A stretch of DNA of 64,000 nt from Chloromonas sp. AAM2 (GCA_004335635.1 QAXH01005564.1:37634-101633); one strand, 5' to 3'; positions 48,798 to 59,811 are shown, numbered from the stretch's first letter. Translations and numbers: made by a program. The notes: a model not told the origin generated them from the letters alone.

Positions 48798-51700
48798 ATG
48801 GAGGCAACCATTCGCCATCTGCGCGATGGGCGAATCAGGGATCAGAGCGGGTGCTCCATTGCCTTGTTATGCGACGACCTGGACTGCGCCGGAGGCCGCG
48901 ATCTGCTGCAGCAGGTGCGCTCCCTCGACTCGTTGTCAAGGCGCCGATCATGCAAGGTCCAGACCCTCTTCATTCGTCCCTGCTTTTGCAGCTCGTGACC
49001 GACTACATGGCTGCGTTTGCCAAAGGCTTGTGTCAGGCCAATCGCGTGAAGCTGCTTATGCTTGAGGGCAGCGTGTGTCTGACACAACAGCCGCCAACAG
49101 TCACAGTGCTCGATGGGTGCTCGGACCCGGCCGGATGGCTTCGGTAAGTTTCTTGGATGCATGCATGCCTTCATCCATGCCAGTCATTGATCTGCATGCA
49201 GCATTGGAGCCCACTACATGCACGCCAACACACGCCAGCCTGCAGTTCTGCTCCAATCAGGTTCTTGTGTTCAGTTTTAATGCATCTGAGCATGCAAGCG
49301 AGCACACTGATCTGTGGCACATCCTTGGTGGTGAGCGTGTGCATCACGTGGGTGCCTGGCATGGTGAGCGTATGCATCACGCTGGTGCTTAACATGGAGA
49401 GCAAATGCACCACGTGGGTGCCTGGCATGGTGAGCGTATGCATCACGTTGGTGCTTAACATGGAGAGCATGTGCACCACGTGGGTGTTTTGCGTGTTGCA
49501 GAGCGGCGGGTGTGATGCCTTCACATGAGGCTGGGTCTCCGCAGCTGATCACTTCAACAGGTGCGCCACATGTCTAATTGTTAGAACCAACCTTCAGTCC
49601 TGTGCGACCAGTCAGCTCTGTACAAGGGCTGCAGACTACACCGTCCAAAACAGATGAAGTCCCTCCCTCGCCTCCACCCAAGCGTATGCCATAGCGTAAA
49701 TAGGCAAAATCTGCCATATGTGCACCGAATGAAGAACAAGGGTAAGGATTAGGTTTGGGTTGAGGGTTAGAAGACCGGTTCATGTCATCTTTATCTTTGC
49801 TGCCATGGGCTGCTCGCCAATGGCCACCGTTGTTCCTTACAAGCAGCAAACGTCGCACAGCCACGTGCATCAGCTGCAAGTAGGGTGGTTCAAGCCAAAA
49901 TGAAAACCGCTGAGCAGTGCCTGTTGTGCTGTACAGTCACATGCTGTCACGTGCTGGCTGTTTCCAAAAAACGTACTCCCTGCAGACTCCTCTGCACTTC
50001 CCACGATTCTAGCGAGTCTGGTGGAGCCTTTACAGCAGCTGCATGGGAGTTCCCCTGCACCCCAGGGTGATGGGCACAGCACATGTGTCATCATCGACAA
50101 CTTGACCCCATTGCTCATGCACCACTCCGCAGTCAAGGTCAGTGTGACACACACATAGTTTGTCTGTGTGAGGGGTTGCTTTGTGCAGCAACGCACAGTT
50201 GGTCTGTATGACCAGCCAGCTAACCACTGCAGATTGTACTATCACTAAAAGTATTCATTGCCTTCCCTGCTGTGCATCCGGGCAACCAAAGAGGACATGC
50301 GCCATGCACAACGTAGCAAGCCGTGCCACGAGGCAAGAACGGATAGAAATAATCACCTCACTGACGGTTCACAAGACATGTTGAGATGGTCACATGCATG
50401 TTAAGATTTGTGCCCATTGCTGCAGGTGCTTCTTTTCCTTGAGCAGCTGCGAAACCATCCCAATGTCTCGTGCGTTCTGACAGCTGTGCATCAGGTGATT
50501 GTTGAATCGAATTGAATAGGGATTCCAGTGACGGTCAGTACCCATTAGACAGTGCAATCAAGCAACAGTTTTGTATGCAGGAGATTTGGCAGCACAGCAG
50601 AGCACATGCATTTTGGCAGCAAGTTGACTTTGGCCGAGGGACATGGAAGCAGCATGGCCCGCAAGGCACAATCTAGCAAAAGGACGGCTTTGACTGAATG
50701 CGCTCTGAGTGCTTGCTGTTAGCGTGCTCTCAACGTGCCCTTAAAGTGCTATTATCGTGCTTTAATGTGCTCTGAAAGTGCGCATACCGTGCTGTTAGCG
50801 TGCTTGTCGTGTCGTGCAGGATGTGGTCGGCCCACATGCAGTGTCTGGGCTGCAGCGTCAGGCCTCCTGCTGCCTTCAGCTGCAGCCCGTCAGCAACCTG
50901 CACCAGGACCTGCTGCAGCAGATGACAGGCCAGACAGCGCATGGCTATGTCACGTGCTCGTTCAAGTCACGCAAGGCAGGCGAGTGGCGTGCCATCATGC
51001 ACTTAATGGGCTCATGGAAGTAGGGTTTGGCTGCTCAGCCTCCTCTCTAAACCAATTGGCGTCCTCTTTCTTCACCTTCTCATGAGTTCTGTTTTTGCTC
51101 CCGCGTTGCCACTGCTGCATCCATGCAAGCAGTCATTACAAGGCATTTTCATGTCTGCCCATAACACCATTTTTAACCATCAAACGATAGCAGGTAGGCC
51201 TGCAGAGGGACTTCCAGTGAGCGCCTATTACCAACTCATGTCTTGGCACTACTTGCTGAAGGTCGGTTGCGCACCGAGGGCAGCTTCTACTCACTGTCCA
51301 CGGCCACCGGCATCAGCTTCATTCATGCTCCACCACAGTTCAGAGACTTCACACCTGAAGCCCTTGTGGGCATTAGTGTACGACAGGCAGCTGCCAGCAA
51401 TCCTAGCGGAGTGGCCAAACCAGCTGCAGATGCGGCTCAGTCCAGTGGCGCTGGAGCTGGTACTGCTGCTGGGGCTGGGGCTGGGGCTGGGGCAGCTGTG
51501 GCTGATGGGCCAGGGCAAGAGGTAGCAGCGGGGGTGGGAGCTAAGGCCCCTGGTCTGCCCATGGGACATGCAGGGGGCATGCGCCTGACACTGACGGAGC
51601 AGGTGTGTGCTGTGCTATAGAATGTGCCCATGCTATGGAACTTGACCCAAAGCTGTGCGCACATTACCTCTGTGTTTTACACAAGTGCATGGCACCGGTC

Positions 51701-52191
51701 CTGCTTGTAGCCCAGCTTTCGGCCCAACTTGCCACGTACTGTGTCACTGAGCACAACTGGATGGCATCAGACCGGCTTGCACTGACTTCCGTCGTTTCTG
51801 CTGTTACCAGGCATGTAGAGCTGCTCACTGCGGCGTTTTCCTGCTGGATACAACTCTGGCAGCTGCCATCCGTGTCATAACACGTGCTTGTCGTTGCATG
51901 CAGGAACGACAGGCGAAGGAGGCTGTGGTCTTGCCATACGAACATTTTGGCTCTGGGCTGGCCTATCAGACTGGAGACTGGAAGGATTACTTGCCTGCTG
52001 CAGCTGGGGGCCGGTCAGGATTGACGCATGGACAGCCACAGCTAGCTGTGCCAGAGGGTGTGGATTCTCAAGGTTCAACCACTTTTCAAGGTTCAACCTT
52101 GGGGCACATCTTGTATGTTCGTGATTCTGATGACGAGAATGGAGGGCTGCATGACTCTGATGAGGACCCGGATGATGACCTAGATATTTGA
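48798..52191 (+). CDS. Elongator complex subunit ELP5
   Basis: Subunit of the Elp4-5-6 RecA-like subcomplex of Elongator, needed for wobble-uridine modification of tRNA. Exons: 48798-48914, 48992-49143, 49502-49560, 49986-50137, 50426-50494, 50820-50979, 51262-51602, 51904-52191 (445 aa). The start MEATIRHLRDGRIRD resembles plant ELP5. CVIIDNLTPLLMHH corresponds to the internal strand-loop of the RecA fold, and the C-terminal signature is clear: LTLTEQERQAKEAVVLPYEHFG and the acidic end SDEDPDDDLDI, which matches the DPDDDLDI end of animal ELP5. Exon 7 contains an Ala/Gly repeat (about 51440-51500). The intron 6 boundary is ambiguous: the homology-best model uses a GC donor (50980) and an AAG acceptor. 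A canonical GT-AG alternative joins 51019 to 51206 and adds about 39 residues. A TGTAA at 52387-52391 is a candidate polyadenylation signal. Confidence 0.87.
49331..49489. repeat. 33-bp minisatellite in ELP5 intron 2
   Basis: Nearly five tandem 33-bp units of the type GTGAGCGTATGCATCACGCT... alternating between two subtypes (ending GCCTGGCATG or GCTTAACATG), which suggests a higher-order 66-bp unit. Confidence 0.9.
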
Positions 52192-53300
52192 TGGCAAGTG
52201 CATGGTTGGTCTACTGCTAAACTGGTCGATGACCATGTGTGTCATGCTGTTTCGCAACCCGGTACTGGTTGATATAGGATGTGACACCTGTTCTGGAACA
52301 GTTGTTGTGTGACTCCCACTTTTGACAGTTGGTGTATGACCCCTCGTGTGTGTTGCACTGGTTCAAGTAGTCACGTAATCTACACATGTAAGTACACTGT
52401 CAACACAGTTAAACACACAAGCCATCCGTGCCAAAACTGCAGTACCCGTAAGCCTAGTACAGCTACCTTTGGCCACCATTCACAAAAAAGCCTTGGGTGC
52501 GAAGCGCCGCAATGGCCAACGTGGCATCGCGAACGGCAACTAAATGACGCCAAAGTAACGGCCAACAATGATTGATGGATGGTCGGAAAGGCTAGACGAG
52601 CCACATGCGCGATACATAGAGAGCCATTAGAGTCGCTGCGATAGCTTGCCACTTACTGTTATCAAAGATTCAATTTTACGACGGCGTTCCACAGTCATCA
52701 GCAGTGCCGGGAGGGCCAAGGAGGTGTTGAGCTTCAGCATTGCTGCAAGCCTTATCATCGTGGCTCAGCTTCCTGCCCAGCAAACGCAATGCCGTGCGAC
52801 CCAATGCAAAGCCCCCACCACGCTGGGCCTATTGCCACACCTCAGGACCTTTACACAACGATGTCTTTGGCCTTTGCCCAATATAGTGGTACGATGGGGC
52901 TTTCAAGCCAATGCATTACGCAGTCAGATCGGCAAAACCCTGATGGCGCCCTGGACCGCCATGTGCAGAAATTGTTGAGCTGACTGCCATCGACAACGAA
53001 GCCGCACGCTCTCGTTTACACTCTTTAGAGGAACAGTGCCACAGCCGGGGCTTATTCGGGTAAGATGTCGCCCGGTTGCCAGCAGGTCGCCTGGTCATAA
53101 TTGAGCACACAGAATGACGCCGCTTCTGCACGCAGGCACCATTTCCTGCACTTATTAAGGATGTTCCAGGCGCAGATAGGTTGGGAGGTAGGTATGGACA
53201 TGACTTTCTACGGCATGCCGCAGCACGCACGGCACGTTGTCTGTCAGACTGAGGTCCATAACCCATACCAACCCTGCCCCGTTTCCATCTGCACCTGCAG
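52192..53300. other. Region between ELP5 and the recognisable DCN1-like exons
   Basis: This should hold the ELP5 3' UTR and the 5' exons of the DCN1-like gene. A candidate exon is 52969-53059 (reading VELTAIDNEAARSRLHSLEE; good GTAAGA donor), but its phase does not match the next recognised exon. I do not include it in the model. Confidence 0.35.
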
Positions 53301-56145
53301 CGCATGGTCCCTGACGAATTCACTCGTTTCTATCGCTTTGTATTCCACCTCTGCAAGCAGCCAAACCGCAGGCACATGCAGGTAAGGCAGGTCATCCAGT
53401 TGCTTTCACCAGCTTTCTAAGCTTTTGGCATAAGCAGACAGGCACGTGACGCGCCATTTGCATCAGGTCCAGCAAAGAAACACAGCAAATGCGTTGTCCT
53501 TGAATGTGCAACATCTGGCCACCTAGCATGTTGCGCGCAACCATTGTCACTTTTAGCCGTAGCTGTCATATGTATGCTTCAGCAGAGAAGGATTGGCAAG
53601 ACTAAATCCAAGTCGTGGCTTGACTTTCCACTGCACGGATTTGCAGAGTTTGCAGAACTTCACGGATGTGCACGGATTTGCACAGCTCCAAGCCATACAT
53701 GACAGTGGCTTTCGCCGTGTGACAGCACGTGTGGTACTGAGTTAGGATTATCTTGTCTGTGTTACAGGTAGATGTGGCGGTTGAGGCATGGCGGTTACTT
53801 TTGGCTCTACGTTTCCGCCTGTTGGACAAGTGGTGTGATTACATCACACTGCACAAGCCCACGCTTAAAGTCATTAATGAGGATCAATGGCGACAGGTGT
53901 GCGGCTGTATGTGAGATGGCATGCTGTGCCCGCCAGGCTATGGGCTTTTTTGCCGCTCTGTAAGCGCAGTGTTCAGCTTGAAAAGGAAGACACAGTCTTC
54001 CACTTCCTTTTTCCGAAGGAAAAAGGAAGGGGAAACTTTGTGGAGGAGAAGTCTTTCAAAAGCTTTGCTTTTGAAAGACTTCTCAAAGACAAAGTCTAGG
54101 AGAAGTCTATAAAAAGCAAAGCTTTTTATAGACTTCTCCATCACTTTGTTTCCTTTTCCTTCGGAAAAGGAAGACAAAGTCTAGGAGAAGGCTTTCGAAA
54201 GCAAAGCTTTTGAAAGACTTCTCCCCCACCCCAAAAGCAAAGCTTTTTAAGCTTTTTAATGCTTTCTAATGCTTTTTAATGCTTTGAAACCTTGAATACT
54301 GTAGGACAGCACTATGATAAAAGACATCACTCTAAGTAACACACCACTTAACGATCTTTAAAAGCTTTGCTTTTAAAAGTATAATACCAACAACTAACAG
54401 AGTGTGTATACGGCTTAATGTGTTTCGCGAGTTACTTTATAGCAATGTGACTTCTTTGCTGTACCCTATGCGGATAACAAATACACCAGAGATTGCGGCT
54501 AGTGTGGTCCTTTCGTACTAACTAACCTTATTCGCTCAGCACCATGTAGTTGTATATAGAAACCGAACTGTCTCACGCTTAGGAGGCTGCTATCTTCGGG
54601 CTGCAAAGCCTTGCTTTGCAGCCTGAAGTTAAAAAGCAAAGCTTTTTAAACTTACTGAGTATTTCCTTATGACTCAGCCACCTCATAGTCCCCTAAGGGT
54701 TCGGACTATATCTTCACCCATCAATATGCGCTACAAATGGGGTTGGCGTGTTATACGTCATCAATCTAGCAATACTTGAACTACAGTCAGTTGCAGACCC
54801 GAAGTGGCTTGTACAGGGGTTGACTGAACTACATTGACGCCATGTCATAGGTTTTCCCGAATACATAGAACTGTTGTTACATGTTGTTATACATAGACGT
54901 GTTAAACCATCATGTCGAATCAATGCCTAAGTACTGCATGCTGTACATATGATCTGCTCAATGTGGCCCTCAGCTCAAGAGCGCTGATGTGGTCCCTGTC
55001 TGTGCGCAGGTGCTCGAGTTCAGTCGAGCTGTGCATGAGGATCTGTCAAACTATGACCCGAATGGCGCATGGGCGTGTTTTCTGGATGACTTTGTGGAGC
55101 ACATGCGCTGCCACAGACAACCCTCTAGGTAGGGATATGATCTCATAGGAGTATGGGGCTGTAGCCAGTCAAGGGGATTGTTTTACCGGGTACAGATTAG
55201 CTTCCAGGCGTCAACAGCTTGTTGACGCCTTGAAATTCTTGGTTGAGATTTGCTGTGAATGCACACAGTTGTTGATAATACACTTGATAAAACACTTGCT
55301 GGCTCAGGTCTTACAGCAGCATGGACGATGATCGTCACCTGGGCGGCACGTTCCTTGAAAGACCGGACCTGGGCATGGGGGTGGGCATGCCTGTGTCGCC
55401 TAGACCGGGAAGGTGGGTCATGAGGGCGGTGGGCACTGGAAGGGCAGGCAGCAAACACGCGAGTTTTCAAGTGTGAGCAAACAGCAGAGTCTGTGTCTGG
55501 GTTTGTTGAAACGATGCGTTGGGCAGATCTGCAAATCCATGTTGTGATGATTGTTGACGATGTTGCAAGTAAAGCGCTCTTTGGGGTTGTTATCTGTTTC
55601 TTTAACAGCCCTTCAACAGCCACCAAGTCTGTGTTCAAAATTTATCAACACATGTGTTGGTGAGTGTTTTGGTCTTGTATCTCGTGGCCATGCAATCCTG
55701 CAGCAAGCGGCGCTCCCCGGACGTGGACGTGGTCTTGGAGCGGCTTTCTGCCTTCCCCTTGCCCAGCACAGCCTCCGAAGACGTCATGACTGACTCAGAC
55801 CAGCCACATCAGCCGCACCAGCCGCATCAGCCGCTTCAGCCACACCAGCCACACCAGCCGGTCCAGCACCAGCCACACCAGTCATACCACCACCAGCAGC
55901 CAGGGTCAGCCACCAAGCGGCACTGCTCTGACTCCCCTGCATTGAGACTCTCACCGGCAGCAGGGCCAGCGGCGGCGGGGGCGGCTGCTGTTGTGGGGTT
56001 AGGGGTTCCAGGGAGCGGAGCTGGAGTGGGCGGGTGTTTGGGTTTGGTGCACTCGCCGGGGTTGGTGTTGGAATCGCCGCAGGCCTTCACCTTTGAACTG
56101 CCGGTGGGTTTTGCTGATGTGTGCTGGTGCCGGGTGTGGCCATGA
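53301..56145 (+). CDS. DCN1-like (DCUN1D) cullin-neddylation protein, 5' incomplete
   Basis: Scaffold E3-like factor that promotes NEDD8 transfer to cullins. Recognised exons: 53301-53381, 53768-53896, 55010-55128, 55308-55412, 55704-56145, phases consistent. The cullin-binding (PONY) domain reads [66 protein letters not shown] and [10 protein letters not shown], in the family order. After it comes a long low-complexity tail: [17 protein letters not shown], then a repeated His-Gln-Pro tract (about 55805-55890) and an Ala/Gly/Val-rich end. Plant AAR3-type DCN1 proteins also have a variable tail with a KR-rich start. The intron between 53896 and 55010 contains inserted organellar DNA. If the intron after 55128 is not removed, the protein would stop at 55130-55132. 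The 5' exons upstream of 53301 are not resolved. Confidence 0.8.
53985..54380. repeat. Organelle-type palindromic repeats
   Basis: Several perfect or near-perfect hairpins: AAGTCTTTCAAAAGC/GCTTTTGAAAGACTT (54052-54084), AGTCTATAAAAAGC/GCTTTTTATAGACT (54104-54135), CCTTTTCCTTCGGAAAAGG (near 54151-54170) and TTTTAAAAGC-type (54357-54378). Most share AAAGCAAAGCTTT. The same core recurs at 54602-54646. Such GCAAAGC palindromes are typical of expanded chlamydomonadalean organelle intergenic DNA. Confidence 0.85.
54385..54576 (-). pseudogene. Fragment of organellar LSU (23S-type) rRNA, 3' domain
   Basis: Read on the minus strand it begins GTGAGACAGTTCGGTTTCTA (E. coli 23S domain with GTGAGACAGTTCGGTCCCTATC). 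It then contains the sarcin-ricin loop as TAGTACGAAAGGACC (usual TAGTACGAGAGGACC), CTGGTGTA, and near the end CTCGCGAAACACATTAAG, in the correct order for the 3' end of the molecule. The fragment lacks everything upstream of this point. It is presumably not functional in a nuclear intron. Confidence 0.85.
54577..54870 (-). other. Group I intron core adjoining the LSU fragment
   Basis: On the minus strand the exact group I 'S' element AAGATATAGTCC is at 54714-54703. Upstream, an 'R'-like segment CAACTGACTGTAG (about 54794-54781) supplies GACTGTA, which pairs with TATAGTC to form P7 with one G-U wobble. A P-like GTATTCGGGAAAAC lies near 54868-54855. The intron ends next to GTGAGACAG of the LSU, at or within a base or two of the site used by the plastid LSU intron that encodes I-CreI. 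No homing-endonuclease reading frame is seen in this fragment; only the 3' half of the intron is present. Confidence 0.7.
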
Positions 56146-56883
56146 CTTTCCTGATCTTGTGTTTGATCGCGCCGTGAGCAACCAGTCGTCGCCCTGTTGT
56201 CAGCATGACCTGTGTTGCTTCCATTGTAAGCAGTTTGTGCAGCGCATGTCTTCTGGTGTGCCGATGGGGTCACATGTCTACGCTTTATAACCTTGCATGT
56301 GTACCATGTCATCACATGCCATCACGCATGCAATCATTTACACTGATCGCACGTCCAATCGGCGGCTGTTGTGTGTATGGCCTCGTGCCTGCACAGGCTG
56401 ACTGTTTGCGTCATCAGCAGCCCAACTGTCAATCGCTGCACACGTTTTGCGACCATGTCACACGCGTGCAGATGTTGACTGTTTCAGCACGGCGGCACAT
56501 CCGCCCCCGGCGGTCCAACATGTCAGAGCTCGTGCACCATACAGTCTCCGGGGCACTCTTCCTCAACAACGAATGACAACAACAAGCCCTGGTACTGCAG
56601 CCACCTACGCAGCCAGCCGCACAGACACAGCGCAAGAGACAGCACAGCCAATACTGATGTTGGAACCCTGCACTGAGTATGGGATCGCAGCGTGGTGGAA
56701 CTCAGCGGTTCGTTGTCTTCTCTGTGGCAGTCGCACAATAGCATTGACTGTGGGCTCGGTGAACAGGCTGTAAGCTGCTGTGTATGGATGCGGCATGCCG
56801 CAGTGTGATCCTCTTGGTGTCGGGTGTCCGCCTGCCCCGGCCTTGTTTGCTGTACTGGGATGTGCGGCCTATATATTTCATGC

Positions 56884-57059
56884 CCACACCCCAGGGTCCA
56901 ACCCACACCCCAGGGTCCAACCCACACCCCAGGGTCCAACCCACTCATCCCTCTGTGAGCTTGCCCCTCACGACGGTCCAACCCACTCATCCCTCTGTGA
57001 GCTTGCCCCTCACGACGGTCCAACCCACTCATCCCTCTGTGAGCTTGCCCCTCACGACG
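56884..57059. repeat. Two adjacent minisatellites (19-bp x3 and 42-bp x3)
   Basis: CACACCCCAGGGTCCAACC is present three times in tandem (56884-56940). It is followed by three perfect or near-perfect copies of a 42-bp unit that starts CCAACCCACTCATCCCTCTG (about 56936-57059). As 42 is a multiple of three, open frames run through on both strands; I do not take them as genes. Confidence 0.9.
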
Positions 57060-58377
57060 CATAGAGCTGACAGGATGATCCCTGCACCATGACGTGCAGC
57101 ATCACCTTCTGGGCTGCTAGCCGTTGTAGCGCGTCCAATGCTGCACGTCCTGTCCACACCCTCTCATAAACTGCGGGCCCAGCTGTTATCATAGACCCTA
57201 GTGCACAGTGCAGCCCACGCAATACCAAAGGCTAATGCATAGTGCAGCATTTCAGGTCAGCAGTGCTGCAAATATCAGCCAGTCAGTGCCCTTGAGTTAC
57301 AATGCTGTCTGCCCTCCTGTATGGAGCGCTGTTGTTTGCACCATCTTTGATGCGATTTGTACACCCAAAGATGCTGCTTCTTTTGTGCTACAGTGGTCGC
57401 TATGCCACTAGGAAAGACCCCCAACTGTTCATATTCCTGCCATAGTCACGGAAGTGCATAAGCCCTTTGCTTGCATATCCGTTGGCTGAGCGTGCGTTTT
57501 TATGGTGTTGACCATGTGGCCACTGCTAGTTGAGCCTTGGCATGCTATGGGGTTTGGTTGGAAGCAGAATAGCTCACGATTGATTGGTGTAGTGCACAGC
57601 TGGTGTTGGCAGATTATCAACAGGCCTGTGGCAACCACTTCTGTCGATTTGACCCGCGTGACCTGTGGGTGTGACTGCTGCTTGAAATGAGTGACCGGCC
57701 AGCACTGTGTGTACGCCACTTGATTGGAAGAATCGAAGACAAGACTGTTGGTGCCATGCCACCAAATAAGAACCAACCATCACTGCAGAGTTGCCCACCA
57801 CTTTTTGCTACTGTGCTTGCCTTGAAGCAGGCACTGAATTACAACCATTGCCAACTGTATGGTCAGTTTGTACCTGATCCAGACAATTCTTCTTGTCGTT
57901 ATCGGCATGTGGATGTCCAGCCGTCCTGGTGCATGTGATGGATCGAGGTGCCAAGTCTAGGCCACTCGAATAAGCAACCGGTCAGGATAGCACCTCAAAG
58001 GGGTGACCACCACCATAACTACCGCGGTGTGGCGCAATCCCCTTCACTTGTAGGTTGGACGGGCTGGAGTCCCTCCCCTCATGTAATGGATCCTCGTATC
58101 ACATGTTCTTGGTCGTTTGATGGGTCTTTGATGCTACCCCTTGAGGCATTTCTGATCCGCTAGGACGCTTCCCATGCTTAGTGAATTGCCTGCCTCAGGC
58201 ACCGCAGAAAAGTCTTTGTTTCTGCGAGGGTTATTCTGCGTTCCGATTTGTTGTCAAAAGAAGACTGTGCCTGCTGACGTGTCCCGGTCACCATGCGAAC
58301 AGAATACACTTTTGCAGGATGTTTGGTCAACTTGCTTGCCGCATGAAGAATCAAAATGCTACCTAACCAGTGGACAC

Positions 58378-58565
58378 GTTACAAGGAGGGAGTGCACAAC
58401 AGGCAGCACGTCCACGCTGATGACTCCATCTCATGCCGCAAAAGCACAAAGTTTTGCTTCAAACATAGAATGCATTGCTACAGCGTTTTAAAGGGGAATC
58501 TAGCGGTGTTAGCAAGGCCTGGTGAGTTCCTTGTGGCTATCACCCCAGGAGGCACCTTCCTAAGC
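58378..58565. mobile_element. Diverged copy of the 2230-2572 MITE family
   Basis: Starts with the family's end sequence TTACAAGGAGGGAGTGCACA. It has CAGCACGTCC in the corresponding place and GTTAGCAAGGCCTGGTGAG/CTTGTGGCTATCACCCC further on, matching the 2336-2374 part of the first copy. No right-hand inverted repeat was found. Confidence 0.5.
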
Positions 58566-59811
58566 GTCCTCGGGGCGAACAGAGGGACGATAGTGGTATG
58601 TAGCCAAGGACCACCAACCTCACAAGCGGTTGCCCCGTGTACCACCGAACCCCCGCGAACCCCCCCCACCGAACCCCCCGTGTACCACCGAATCAAACCA
58701 AGGGATGCTTCTGTGGTTGTTGCTCCCAGGCCAAACTCTCGCATCCAGGAAGCGCTAGCGCATGCAGGCCCCTTGCAGTTATCTTCATATACATACATTG
58801 GAATGACCAATGCACCAGGCTAATAGTATGAAAGGCGCGACGTCATTCCGTGTGGCAGAATGACATTCCTACATCTCCAAAACACTGCACAGCCAGACTG
58901 TGACAGGGGTGTCAGTGCCACAACAATCGGCTGTTCAGGACTCTTCTGCAAGTCTATTTGTTGCGCATTCAACAGATGCCGTCCCAGGTTCAGTGAGCAA
59001 CACGTGACTGGCTGTGAGACCATATGCCAACAGGATAGTGGTTGCGGGCTCACGCCTCTGCTCTTAGGGTTGCACACTTGAACATGGATTCAGGCAAGAG
59101 CTTGGCCTGGGACTCGCTGAAGCATCCTGCACGTGCATAGGATCAGAAAGTATCATGAAAGTGTCAGACGGGACAGGCAATGCATGATAGTGACAATATG
59201 AGACGATGGTTACTTGAGCTTCACATCCAGCCAATAAGCAAGCCACACCCTCACGTGCAAAGCATCTTCAATGACGCAGATGCTTCCAGAACCTGCAGCC
59301 GTTGACGCCTCATGTCTTGGCCTGCCCAGAGTTCTGAAAGGGTTTGACCTGAAAAAAGTCCTTGTCCGAGTGTGTTACTTGTCGCAGACAGCAAACGCAC
59401 ATGGCAGCACCATGTCATGCAGATTGTGCATGACGCTCACCTCCACCAAGTGCCCCAGCCTCGCACCACACACAGTCATCCACACACCTGCAGCATTCAC
59501 CAGGGAGGCAAAGGTTTGGCAGGCTGTCAGTTGACCTTCAGGGTTAGTAATCTGACCAAATGCAGTGCAACGAACTGCGCGACGAATTTGTGGTATGCAT
59601 GACTGAACAATGATGATGAATGGCATATGCTTGACATAGCTTGATGTCATAGGCAACCTTGTGTCACATGTCCCATTGTAATGCCGCACTTGCTACTGCA
59701 CGCATTCCATCCATCCAGCCTGCCGCACGATCCCATGATTGCAGCTCCAACACAAGCCAGCCTGCATCAAGGAAAAACCATGTCTAGACTGCTCTCCCTG
59801 CTGTGCCCTGC

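Larger units (their letters stand above)
53975..54900. other. Insertion of organellar (probably mitochondrial) DNA in an intron
   Basis: This roughly 0.9-kb stretch is sharply AT-richer than its surroundings and is unlike other introns here. It comprises palindromic repeats with a GCAAAGC core, the 3' part of a large-subunit rRNA gene on the minus strand, and a group I intron core next to it. The whole lies inside the intron between exons 53768-53896 and 55010-55128 of the DCN1-like gene. The edges are approximate. The divergent LSU sequence argues for a mitochondrial rather than plastid source, but this is inference. Confidence 0.8.
56146..59811. other. Gene-poor spacer with minisatellites
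   Basis: I recognise no gene. Contents: 19-bp and 42-bp tandem arrays (56884-57059), a diverged MITE-family copy (from 58378), a C-rich patch with repeated CGAACCCCC near 58645-58680, and a phrase near 58052 shared with 23212. The left end must hold the 3' UTR of the DCN1-like gene. A minus-strand segment near 59515-59560 (ACAG, then CCTGCCAAACC..GCTGCAG|GTGTGT) has exon-like borders but no supporting context. Confidence 0.4.

Noticed and set aside
49157..49528. Open frames rich in Cys/Trp/Met repeats in both strands
   Set aside because: They arise from the 33-bp minisatellite in ELP5 intron 2.
52969..53059. Candidate DCN1-like exon ending in a good GTAAGA donor
   Set aside because: Its phase does not match the next recognised exon at 53301, so the join would break the frame.
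54714..54923. 69-codon minus-strand frame within the group I intron fragment, considered as a homing endonuclease
   Set aside because: It has no LAGLIDADG, GIY-YIG or HNH motif and overlaps the catalytic core (R and P elements).
56523..57062. 179-codon minus-strand frame with 14-residue repeats
   Set aside because: The openness is due to the 42-bp repeat unit being a multiple of three; all frames behave the same way.
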